DNA of 39,228 nucleotides from Gammaproteobacteria bacterium (lineage in GTDB: Bacteria > Pseudomonadota > Gammaproteobacteria > GCA-001735895). Below the pieces are notes generated by a model. That model searched no databases, had not been told where the DNA came from, and worked only from the letters and a program-made list of their open reading frames with translations. Positions 15,724 to 23,482 of this stretch are shown in pieces (position 1 is the first letter of the stretch; every line of letters starts with the position of its first letter). The position numbers were made by a program, and so were the translations under genes. The stretch covers positions 1 to 39,228 of the forward strand of contig JAJDOF010000150.1 of NCBI GenBank assembly GCA_022340305.1. The letters are read 5' to 3'.

Positions 15724-17118
15724 TTAGAAATACCAGGCCATTTGCGCAAATATCGATGCCCCGATTGCCACGGGTTTGTCATCGATTGACGATTCAATAC
15801 CACCAAATTCACTGCCTTCCCGGCCCTCGGGCAGGTTCAGCGCCAGCAGTAATTGCAGGTCTTGCGCTAAATCGTGACGGCTGAACAGTTGTAGCAACAT
15901 CGAATCGTCGTCGAGGTTACCAAACAGGCCCGCCGTCAGCTGCCACAGCGGCGTTAATTCGATGGTAGCAGCACCGGCAAGGTAGTTTTGCGCGAGGGTA
16001 AACAGTTCCCCGCGCTCGAGACGCAGCAGTAACTCCGGATTGGCAGCGAGGGACGCGGGATCGTATTGGCCGTTGTCGATTCCGAATCCGCTGTGAAAGT
16101 ACTCGACCGTTGCCGTAAGGTTGTGACGCCAGGCAAGCAGCGAGTAAGACCAGCCGAGTACCGCGCTGGTAACGGTGTCGTCAGTAGTGTCAGTCAGCAT
16201 CAGGTCGCCGCGCCAGATGGCATCGGCGATGTCGACACTGCCACCCAGGGCGGCGATGCGCTGCTGGTAATGCTCGGCGATCAGCAAATCCAGTTCGCGT
16301 TGTCCGGAAAACAGGTGATATTTTATAGCGAGGCTCGCGACTTCACTGCTGATATCGCCATCTGCATCGCGCCGTGCAACCCAGACCGCCTGCAGGTCGT
16401 CTCCACTATCCAGCAGGTACTGCGTGTAAATCATATCGTCACCAGTCTTGTACTCGGTATCGATTGCCGCGGGGTCAAACGGGTTAAAAAAATCCACCGG
16501 GTTGTAGATCAGACCATTACCCCAGGATACGGCCTGTCTGCCGATTTTGAATACAGTCCTGTCCGTGGTGTGCCCGAAATAGAGTCGATCGAGACGATGC
16601 AGCACAACGCGCTCATCGCTGTCGTCAAGGCGATGAGTCAGGTCTAGCAGTCGACGCTCGTCATCGACCAGTCCTTTGGCGGCGAATCCCGTCAGCGGAA
16701 ATTGTTGCCCGAGTTTTAGTTGATCCCCCTGTTGCGCGAGCAGTTGGTAGTCGCTGCGCCAGGTCCAGGCGGACTTGCTGCCCGTCAGGATAAGGCGCAG
16801 ATCGAGGCCGATATCGCGCATCGGGTCATCGCTGAAGTCCTGCAACAGGCTATTCGAGGGAATATTCGCGAGTGTCGCCTGTGGTTTGATATGCCCGCGC
16901 AAATCGTAATCCTGTGCCTGGCCGGAGGTCGGGTTAAGTAACAGCAGAGTGAGTGTCAGCAGGTGCGCAATAAGTGCTGGAATCCTGTCGAACTGACGTG
17001 TTGCAAGGCAGAGAGCACTTTCGACTACTCTGCCACATTTCCGATACGTTGAATCCCCCCATCCGCGCGCTTTGACGCGGTGGATGATCGTAATCAGGGA
17101 AGGGCTACTGTGCCTCAT
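15724..17118 (-). CDS. Outer-membrane beta-barrel (porin-like) protein of the ABC export operon
   Basis: This 464-residue protein has alternating amphipathic strands throughout and ends in AQMAWYF, the terminal-aromatic signature of proteins inserted by the BAM complex. A hydrophobic signal segment (IPALIAHLLTLTLLLLNP, then SGQAQDYDL) precedes the mature part. The region VFKIGRQAVSWGNGLIYNPVDFFNPFDP recalls DUF1302/alginate-export-like barrels. The ATG overlaps the ATPase gene by 14 bases. It places about 45 polar residues before the hydrophobic core, unusually long for a signal peptide, and I see no better ATG, GTG or TTG in frame. It is the last gene of the five-gene operon and may be the outer-membrane acceptor or exit. 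Confidence 0.75.
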   Translation of the reverse strand: MRHSSPSLITIIHRVKARGWGDSTYRKCGRVVESALCLATRQFDRIPALIAHLLTLTLLLLNPTSGQAQDYDLRGHIKPQATLANIPSNSLLQDFSDDPMRDIGLDLRLILTGSKSAWTWRSDYQLLAQQGDQLKLGQQFPLTGFAAKGLVDDERRLLDLTHRLDDSDERVVLHRLDRLYFGHTTDRTVFKIGRQAVSWGNGLIYNPVDFFNPFDPAAIDTEYKTGDDMIYTQYLLDSGDDLQAVWVARRDADGDISSEVASLAIKYHLFSGQRELDLLIAEHYQQRIAALGGSVDIADAIWRGDLMLTDTTDDTVTSAVLGWSYSLLAWRHNLTATVEYFHSGFGIDNGQYDPASLAANPELLLRLERGELFTLAQNYLAGAATIELTPLWQLTAGLFGNLDDDSMLLQLFSRHDLAQDLQLLLALNLPEGREGSEFGGIESSIDDKPVAIGASIFAQMAWYF

Positions 17119-17788
17119 CGCTGATGATCTTGCCGTCCTGCATCTTGATCAACCGCCGTGCGTAGCTCATTACCCGCTTGTCATGGGTGGCGATGATGAA
17201 GGTGATGTGATGATCCTGGTTGAGCTTCGAGAACAGGCCCATCAACTGCGCTGAGGCGACACTGTCCAGATTGGCTGTGGGTTCGTCCGCCAGCACCAGG
17301 TCTGGCTGCGAGACGATCGCACGTGCGACTGCGACCCGCTGTTGCTGTCCACCGGATAACTGCGCCGGACGGCGCCGTTCCATGCCCTCGAGCCCGACCT
17401 CGGCGAGTATGGCGCGCGCCTTTTGCGCGCGCTCATGTGCCACCATGCCCTGGATCTGCATCACAAACTCGACGTTTTCCTGGGCACTCAGCACCGGAAT
17501 CAAATTGTAGGCCTGGAAGACGAACCCGATGTGATGCAGCCGCATGTCGGCCAGCGCTCCACGCTCGAGCCGGTCGATGCGCAAATCGCCCATGTAAATT
17601 TCGCCGCTATCGGGCGTGTCTAGTCCGCCGATGGCATTCAGCAAGGTGGTTTTGCCGGAACCGGAAGGTCCCGACAGGCAAAGGAAGTCACCGGTTTCTA
17701 CGCTGATGTCGACGTGATCCAGGCCGGTGATAATTTCATCGCCCTGGCGGAAGGTTTTGCAGATTTGTTTGCAGACTATGGTGCTCAT
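17105..17788 (-). CDS. LolD/MacB-type ABC transporter ATP-binding protein
   Basis: This is a 227-residue ATPase. Walker A is GPSGSGKT (40-47), the Q-loop glutamine is Q92 in FVFQAYNL, the signature is LSGGQ (144-148), Walker B is LVLADE (164-169) and the switch histidine is H202. FQAYNLIPVLSAQENVEF and LADEPTANLDS are characteristic of the LolD/MacB/FtsE group, whose members drive mechanotransmission by FtsX-type permeases rather than transport across the inner membrane. The gene follows two such permeases with a 22-base gap and overlaps the barrel gene at its 3' end. The substrate is unknown. Confidence 0.93.
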   Translation of the reverse strand: MSTIVCKQICKTFRQGDEIITGLDHVDISVETGDFLCLSGPSGSGKTTLLNAIGGLDTPDSGEIYMGDLRIDRLERGALADMRLHHIGFVFQAYNLIPVLSAQENVEFVMQIQGMVAHERAQKARAILAEVGLEGMERRRPAQLSGGQQQRVAVARAIVSQPDLVLADEPTANLDSVASAQLMGLFSKLNQDHHITFIIATHDKRVMSYARRLIKMQDGKIISDEAQ

Positions 17789-17810
17789 TATTTATCAACA
17801 GTTCGGTTTG

Positions 17811-19052
17811 TCAGGTGGCATTCAATGCGCGTAACGGATCGAGCCGTGCGGCACGCCAGGCGGGTAAGATGCTGGTGACTATGCCAAGCACGATGACGAC
17901 CACATTGGCGAGTATCATATCGGCGGCCAGCAGCTTCGGGTAGAGTACGCTGCTTGCGCCCATCATCGCCATGCCCTCGGCGACCGCGGAAATGTCGAGA
18001 CCGCCTTGCAGCGGTTTGATTGATGCATAGGCAATGCCGTTGCCGATGGCCAGACCGATCAACAGCAATAACAGCGATTCCAGCAGAATCTGGTAAACGA
18101 TCAGGCCGGGACGCATGCCGAGCGCCAGGATCAGGCCGATTTCACGTACGCGCTCGAAGATCGCCATTACCAGGGTGTTCACCAGGCCAAAGGACAGGGC
18201 CAGGAAAATGATGATTATCCATACCAGTACGAAGCCATCCATCATCTTGAACATGGCCGCCAGGTAACTGTCGATCTGGTACCAGGCGCGGGCTTCGAGC
18301 GTGGCCGGAAGCAGTTGGCGTAGACGCTGATATAACGGTTCGATGTCGCGGTAATCGTCGCCGACCACGATGATTTGCGAGACGCGTCCCTCGATATGCA
18401 GTAGCTGTTGCAGCGTGTCACGTGCCGCGTAAACGTTGAACTCCTCGAGTTCGGGCAGTTTCGCCCGGTAAATACCGACGATGCGAAATCCGCGTTCGCG
18501 GATATTGTTAGCGGGATCCTGGCTCATGATGACAACCCGTTTGCCCAGCCGGGTTTCGAGGCGCTCGGCGAGCCTGGCGCCGACGATGAGGCCCTGGTCC
18601 TGGTCGGATTCGAGAAAGCGGCCCGTATCCATCAGTGCCGGCAGGCCACTGATGTCGTCCTCGGCCGCCGGCTCGATGCCGATCAGGTTGATGCCCCGGG
18701 TTTCGCGCTCGCTGGCAATCACGGCGGGCACCTTTATCCGTGTCGACCAGCGTACCGCGCCAAGCCTGTCGAGGCTCGCCCTGAATTCGCTGTCTGGCTC
18801 GGCGATGCTGTTGACCACGCTGGGATCATCGAGAAAAGCGGGATGTTGCACCTGGATGTGTCCGGGCAGATTACGAATTCCCTGGTTTAGCATGTCATCG
18901 ACCATACCGCGCATCAGCGCGGTCATGAAAATCATTGCCCAGACTCCGACCGCGATTGCCCCGAGCATGATGCCGGTACGCCGAGAATTACGCCACAGGT
19001 TACGCCAGGACAGCGTCAGCACGACGCGAGCTTGCGACTGGAAAACGCTCAC
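17811..19052 (-). CDS. FtsX/MacB-type ABC permease 2
   Basis: This 413-residue protein has the LolE/MacB layout: one N-terminal membrane helix (about 25-48), a periplasmic core to about residue 260, and three C-terminal helices including FVLVWIIIIFLALSFGLVNTLVMAIFERVREIGLILALGM, the canonical FtsX motif. GHIQVQHPAF near residue 63 matches GHIQLQHPAY in permease 1, so the two are paralogues that probably form a heterodimer. The start is a GTG at 19052, one base after the upstream gene's stop, which implies translational coupling. Confidence 0.9.
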   Translation of the reverse strand: MSVFQSQARVVLTLSWRNLWRNSRRTGIMLGAIAVGVWAMIFMTALMRGMVDDMLNQGIRNLPGHIQVQHPAFLDDPSVVNSIAEPDSEFRASLDRLGAVRWSTRIKVPAVIASERETRGINLIGIEPAAEDDISGLPALMDTGRFLESDQDQGLIVGARLAERLETRLGKRVVIMSQDPANNIRERGFRIVGIYRAKLPELEEFNVYAARDTLQQLLHIEGRVSQIIVVGDDYRDIEPLYQRLRQLLPATLEARAWYQIDSYLAAMFKMMDGFVLVWIIIIFLALSFGLVNTLVMAIFERVREIGLILALGMRPGLIVYQILLESLLLLLIGLAIGNGIAYASIKPLQGGLDISAVAEGMAMMGASSVLYPKLLAADMILANVVVIVLGIVTSILPAWRAARLDPLRALNAT

Positions 19053-19053
19053 G

Positions 19054-20286
19054 TCAAACCGCCCTCATGGCTTCGATCGGCAGCAGTCGGTTGAGACGCA
19101 AGGCCGGATAAATAGCGGCGAGCAGGCTGCCGCAGGCAACGATCAGCGGGCCGAGACTGAGCGACAGCAGTGATATTGCCGGATACATGCGCTCGGGCAG
19201 ATTGAACTTGACCGACATTTCAGCCATGCCCGGATAGGAAAAGCCAACCACGCTGAGGTAAGCGGTGATCAGCGCCCCCAGGCCGATGCCGAGCAACAGC
19301 CCGACTGCGGTCATCATGCCGGTTTCGAGCATGACCAGTCGCGCCAGGCGCGCAGGGCGCAGGCCTAGCGCCATCATGGTACCGAACTCGCGGGTGCGCT
19401 CCAGCACCGACATCAGCTGCGTGTTGAGCACGCTAAATGCGACCAGCACGATTAGCACCGCATACATAAACCAGGCGCTGGTCATATCGGCGCGAATGGC
19501 CTGGCGCAAGCCAGGCTGTAATTCGTTCCAGTCGCGCGCGACGACCTTGTCGGATCCTTGCAATTCGGCTTTGAGCCTCGACATCAGTGGCTCCACGTCG
19601 TCGATCTGCGCGGCGCGAATGACGATACTGTTTCCGGCATCGCCCATCGCAAAACTGTCCTGGAAATAGACCAGGTTGACCTGCGCCACGCTACGATCGA
19701 GATCGGCGTTACCGGACTCAAAAATGCCGACTACCGTTACCACGCCCGCGGCGAAAGAGTCGTCAAAACCACTGCCGAGAAAACTGAGTTCGTCACCGAT
19801 GTCGATTCTGAGATTACGCGCCAGTACCGAGCCAATCACAATTTCCTCGCGCGCCCCGGGCTCGAGATAGCGCCCGCGCCTGATCAGGCCGGGGAGCGTC
19901 GACACCAGTGGCTCATGGCGCGCATCCACGCCCAGTATTTGCAGTCCATAGGAACGATCCCGACTCGAGGCGAGCGCAAAGCCGGCGGCACGGGCGCTGA
20001 TGCTGGTCAGTTCGAGCGTGTCACGCAGACGTTGCGCCCGGTCTGTGACGTTGTCGATCGCATAACGTATCTTGGGTTGCTCCAGGTAAGCCGGGTGCTG
20101 CAACTGGATGTGCCCGGAGAACGCCTGCAGGCTGTTGTCGATCATCATTTCGTAGCTGCCGAATTGCAATGAGATGGAAAAGACCAGCAGGCTGTTAGAG
20201 AAAATCATTGCCCCGACCGTAAGCCAGGTGCGCTTGCCATGTCGCCACAGGTTTCGCCAGGCCATGCGTAAAATGACGTTGTTCAC
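19054..20286 (-). CDS. FtsX/MacB-type ABC permease 1
   Basis: This 410-residue protein has the same topology as permease 2: an N-terminal helix after RNLWRHGKRTW, a periplasmic MacB-like core, and three C-terminal helices with VLIVLVAFSVLNTQLMSVLERTREFGTMMALGL. Its ATG overlaps the stop of the LolA-like gene as ATGA. In LolCDE the two permeases are LolC and LolE; here the gene order and the accompanying LolA-like carrier suggest a parallel system rather than the housekeeping lipoprotein releaser. Neither permease shows an obvious hook loop that I can identify by eye. Confidence 0.9.
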   Translation of the reverse strand: MNNVILRMAWRNLWRHGKRTWLTVGAMIFSNSLLVFSISLQFGSYEMMIDNSLQAFSGHIQLQHPAYLEQPKIRYAIDNVTDRAQRLRDTLELTSISARAAGFALASSRDRSYGLQILGVDARHEPLVSTLPGLIRRGRYLEPGAREEIVIGSVLARNLRIDIGDELSFLGSGFDDSFAAGVVTVVGIFESGNADLDRSVAQVNLVYFQDSFAMGDAGNSIVIRAAQIDDVEPLMSRLKAELQGSDKVVARDWNELQPGLRQAIRADMTSAWFMYAVLIVLVAFSVLNTQLMSVLERTREFGTMMALGLRPARLARLVMLETGMMTAVGLLLGIGLGALITAYLSVVGFSYPGMAEMSVKFNLPERMYPAISLLSLSLGPLIVACGSLLAAIYPALRLNRLLPIEAMRAV

Positions 20287-21071
20287 TGCCGTGGGTTCCG
20301 CAGGTTGGAGAGGGTGAACAGGCTTTCTGCTACGTCGATATCGAAATCGATAGCGTCCACCGACAATTCAGTCCACTCCTCGGGAGTCTCGAGCTGGTAC
20401 ATGCGCATGCGCGCGGCGATGTGGCGGTTGTCCATGAACTCGATGGAGGTGGTGTTCATCTCCTTGACCAGCAGGTTGTCCTGGTCCCAGAACTGCTGCT
20501 TCAACATGATGTAATCATCTCGAATGACAACAATTTCGCGCCCCCAGACCACGGCCGCGTCTTCATGCGGGATCGATTCGATGGTGTAGACAAGATGGCC
20601 ATCGCGAGTCTCGCTACTGACCAGGCGATGGTCATATTGATCGATGATGTCGGTCGACTTGCTGATGTCCTTGTTGGAGAAGTCGCTACCCATCCAGCTC
20701 TGGTTCATCATCGATGCGGGCACCTTGAGGATACGATTGATCTTCGGCGAGTAAGTCCACATGCTCTTATCCTTTACCAGGGTGCCATTGCCGGCATCAC
20801 GCCGCGGTTCGGTGACGCGCACCAGCGATTGCTTGTCACCTTCTGTCCACGCCTGCATCGAGAAACTGCGCTGCCAGTCCGGGCGGTGGATAGTCATGGT
20901 CATTTCGGAATACGAAGTCACACCGCGCCAGTGTTGCATCGCGGCTCGAATCAGCTCGCGAGGATCACCGGTATCCGCCGCTTGCGCGCTGCAGCAAGCG
21001 GCGGAGGTCAGCAGCAGTATTTGCATCAGTTGGTAAATTCGTGTTGCCGAATCGAATCTGTGTTTCGCCAT
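20283..21071 (-). CDS. LolA-like outer membrane lipoprotein-sorting family protein
   Basis: From the ATG at 21071 this is a 262-residue periplasmic protein with a signal peptide (YQLMQILLLTSAACCSAQAADTG). AGAGG precedes the start; a longer in-frame start at 21257 adds about 62 residues lacking signal character. The mature part has the COG2834-type half-barrel: SEMTMTIHRPDWQRSFSMQAWTEGDKQSLVRVTEPRR, then GTLVKDKSMWTYSPKINRILKVP, and WMGSDFSNKDI. These blocks are typical of proteins annotated outer membrane lipoprotein-sorting protein, which bind lipids or lipoproteins in a hydrophobic cavity. As the first gene of the operon it should act as the shuttle. Confidence 0.85.
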   Translation of the reverse strand: MAKHRFDSATRIYQLMQILLLTSAACCSAQAADTGDPRELIRAAMQHWRGVTSYSEMTMTIHRPDWQRSFSMQAWTEGDKQSLVRVTEPRRDAGNGTLVKDKSMWTYSPKINRILKVPASMMNQSWMGSDFSNKDISKSTDIIDQYDHRLVSSETRDGHLVYTIESIPHEDAAVVWGREIVVIRDDYIMLKQQFWDQDNLLVKEMNTTSIEFMDNRHIAARMRMYQLETPEEWTELSVDAIDFDIDVAESLFTLSNLRNPRQ

Positions 21072-21280
21072 TACCGGTTGCCTCTTTGCCGCGCGCTGTG
21101 ATCTCAGTATCGCCCCCAGGTATTTATCCTGGCTGAACCAGGGGTTTGCCGAAGAGACTACTATGCGCAATTTAAAGCCGTGCCGGTTGAGCCAGGTCAA
21201 CCCGGTTTTGGTTAGGCAGACTGGATTTTCAACGCCGGGGGAGTATATTAGCGCCAACCCCGTTTGAGAATCTCGTCATC

Positions 21281-21607
21281 ATGAGCAACGATGTCAAGGA
21301 AAACCTGAAGAGTCAGTCCACCTGGATGCGCGGCCTGTATATGCTAATTTTCGCGGTATTCTATACCATTGCCGAAATCGTGTTATTCGCGGTCATCGTG
21401 TTTCAGTTTCTACTCAAGCTGTTCACCGGCGAAACCAATGAGCGCCTGTGCAAGCTTGGTCAGGGCTTGAGTACCTACATCTACCAGATACTGCAGTTCA
21501 TGAATTTCAACAGTGAATACCAGCCCTATCCGTTTGGCGCCTGGCCCAGGGGTGAGCCCAAAGCCGCGAAGCTCGTCGACCAGGGGAATTCCACCAACGT
21601 CGATTAA
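21281..21607 (+). CDS. DUF4389 small membrane protein
   Basis: This is a 108-residue protein with one hydrophobic segment at about 19-45 (LYMLIFAVFYTIAEIVLFAVIVFQFLLKLF) followed by a cytoplasmic tail with LGQGLSTYIYQILQFMNFNSEYQPYPF. The tail motif fits my recollection of the DUF4389 family, whose function is unknown. It is divergent from the LolA-like operon, with 209 bases between starts, and stands alone. Confidence 0.8.
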   Translation: MSNDVKENLKSQSTWMRGLYMLIFAVFYTIAEIVLFAVIVFQFLLKLFTGETNERLCKLGQGLSTYIYQILQFMNFNSEYQPYPFGAWPRGEPKAAKLVDQGNSTNVD

Positions 21608-21930
21608 CAGCATTCCGCAAGTTACCCATTGCCACGCCGGCAAGCGAATTCGAGGCTGGCAATCACCGTTCGCGGCAGTTTCACGAGATCGACCGGGAAC
21701 TCGCGATACATGCGCCCCCTGGGGTCTCGCCCAGCGCCAGCGCGAAACAACCTGCAACGATGACGCCAATGGCGATTTTCAGGTCATCCGCTTGTGGCAT
21801 ACAGACTGAAACTTGAATAGCTAGTGCCAATAGTCTGTATTAAACCTTCTTCCTGACCCGGTCATAGTCTTGTGAATCGCCAGCGGCATGGCTATCATGC
21901 CTGTCCAGAATTCAATCAACGAGGTCCGTC
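21608..21930. other. Intergenic region upstream of mdh, no clear gene
   Basis: These 323 bases separate the DUF4389 gene from mdh. They should include the mdh promoter, but I find no strong hexamer pair. A short minus-strand stretch (about 21630-21790) reads in two frames like fragments of a small secreted protein (MYREFPVDLVKLPRTVIASL from about 21711), perhaps a decayed gene. This is too weak to annotate as one. Confidence 0.4.
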
Positions 21931-22866
21931 ATGAAAGTTTGTGTACTCGGTGCCGCCGGTGGCATTGGTCAACCGCTCTCTTTGTTACTCAAATTACAAC
22001 TTCCCGCGGGCAGCTCACTGTCGCTATACGACGTGGCACCCTTTACCCCCGGTGTCGCCGTCGATCTGAGTCACATTCCAACCGATGTCAAGGTCTCAGG
22101 CTTTGTCGGTGACGACGTCGAAGCCGCGATGCAGGACGCCGACGTTGTCGTCATTCCGGCGGGTGTGCCGCGTAAGCCCGGTATGACTCGTGATGATCTG
22201 TTCAATGTCAATGCGGGGATCGTCAGGAATCTGATCGGGGTAGGCGCAAAAGCCTGTCCCAAAGCCTGTTTTGCAATTGTCACCAATCCTGTCAACTCGA
22301 CCGTGCCGATCGCAGCCGAGGTATTGAAGGCCGCGGGTGTTTACGATAAGCGCAAACTGTTCGGCGTTACTACGCTCGACGTGATTCGCTCAATCACCTT
22401 TGTTGCCGAGGCCGCAGGTAAGAGTGTCGATGATGTCAGGGTCGACGTCATCGGTGGTCACAGCGGTGTGACCATATTGCCGTTGCTGTCGAGCATTGCC
22501 GGCGTCGAGTTGAGCAAGGCACAGATTGAAGCCCTGACGCCACGCATCCAGGAAGCGGGCACCGAGGTGGTCGAAGCCAAGGCTGGAGCCGGCTCGGCGA
22601 CCTTGTCGATGGCCCAGGCCGCGGCGCGCTTCATCGGCTCGCTGGTAAGTGCGTTAAACGGAAAATCGGTCACCGAATGCTGTTATGTGCAGATCGGTGA
22701 GGACTCTCGCAGCTTTCACGCGCAACCGGTAGTGCTTGGCAGGAACGGCGTCGAGTCTATCCCGGCGTTGCCCGCGCTCAGCGATTACGAGCAGCAATTG
22801 CTCGACGATATGCGCGCAACCCTCGATGGCAATATCAGCAAGGGAATCGAATTCGCGAATTCGTAA
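21931..22866 (+). CDS. mdh: NAD-dependent malate dehydrogenase
   Basis: This enzyme interconverts malate and oxaloacetate in the TCA cycle. It has 311 residues, the length of the E. coli-type enzyme. The Rossmann motif is [10 protein letters not shown] near the N-terminus. The substrate-binding arginine loop is [23 protein letters not shown] follows, the catalytic aspartate lies in TTLDVIRS, and the catalytic histidine in [13 protein letters not shown]. An AACGAGG ribosome-binding site precedes the ATG. The gene is monocistronic, with an intrinsic terminator 38 bases downstream. Confidence 0.97.
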   Translation: MKVCVLGAAGGIGQPLSLLLKLQLPAGSSLSLYDVAPFTPGVAVDLSHIPTDVKVSGFVGDDVEAAMQDADVVVIPAGVPRKPGMTRDDLFNVNAGIVRNLIGVGAKACPKACFAIVTNPVNSTVPIAAEVLKAAGVYDKRKLFGVTTLDVIRSITFVAEAAGKSVDDVRVDVIGGHSGVTILPLLSSIAGVELSKAQIEALTPRIQEAGTEVVEAKAGAGSATLSMAQAAARFIGSLVSALNGKSVTECCYVQIGEDSRSFHAQPVVLGRNGVESIPALPALSDYEQQLLDDMRATLDGNISKGIEFANS

Positions 22867-22904
22867 TTCTTTGTCAATATCGTCACCGATTTTACTATCC
22901 GGCA

Positions 22905-22929
22905 GGGGCCCCGTGAGGGGCCTGTTTTT
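22905..22929 (+). terminator. Intrinsic terminator of mdh
   Basis: GGCCCC pairs with GGGGCC around a GTGA loop, followed by TGTTTTT. The stem is short but fully GC, 38 bases after the mdh stop codon. Confidence 0.75.
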
Positions 22930-23048
22930 GGTATGGGCGTTACTGTTATTGAACTAGCGCGAGCCGATTCGCTCAAATAAAGCACTCTCATGGCGGTGTC
23001 GGCAGCATGTCGTACCGATAACGAGTTGAATGCACTGGAGGTAGTAAT

Positions 23049-23459
23049 ATGCGATCCATACTAATGCTGTTAACCCTGGCGTTGTTGTATGGTTGCGCCA
23101 GCAACAAACCTGCTGAAGACGACACGCAATTCATTACCCGAATCGGCGTCATCAAGAGCAAGGATGTCGTCGAACTGGAAAATGCCTCTGGCGACAAGAA
23201 GGTCAACACCAGTGTGCATGCCTCGGTGTCGAGCGGCGGTGGTGTGTCAATCGGACTTGGGTTCCTGGTGATGGCTATGTCCGGGGGCTCATCAGAAGAC
23301 CCGCCGGTGCGTTACCAGGTCGAGCTTGCCGATGGCGAGAAAATGACCGTCTATCATAAAAGTAATGATTTCGAGGTCGACGATTGCGTCGAGATTAAAT
23401 CACGGGTCGGTGATGATGAAAAGTCGCCGCAGATGAAACGCCTCAAGGATGGTTGTTAG
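23049..23459 (+). CDS. Unrecognised small lipoprotein
   Basis: This 136-residue protein has a clear lipoprotein signal (MRSILMLLTLALLYGC, Cys16) and a GGAGG ribosome-binding site. The mature part has a probable beta domain (FITRIGVIKSKDVVELE), then a glycine-rich hydrophobic stretch at about 56-78 (SVSSGGGVSIGLGFLVMAMS) that could insert in or fold back on a membrane, then a second strand-rich part ending in a Cys (KRLKDGC). The layout recalls the SlyB/Pcp glycine-zipper lipoproteins, but the repeats are not clear enough to assign it. It is convergent with the demethylase gene, with 23 bases between stops. Confidence 0.7.
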   Translation: MRSILMLLTLALLYGCASNKPAEDDTQFITRIGVIKSKDVVELENASGDKKVNTSVHASVSSGGGVSIGLGFLVMAMSGGSSEDPPVRYQVELADGEKMTVYHKSNDFEVDDCVEIKSRVGDDEKSPQMKRLKDGC

Positions 23460-23482
23460 ATTCCCCGGTTAGCGCCCCTGGT

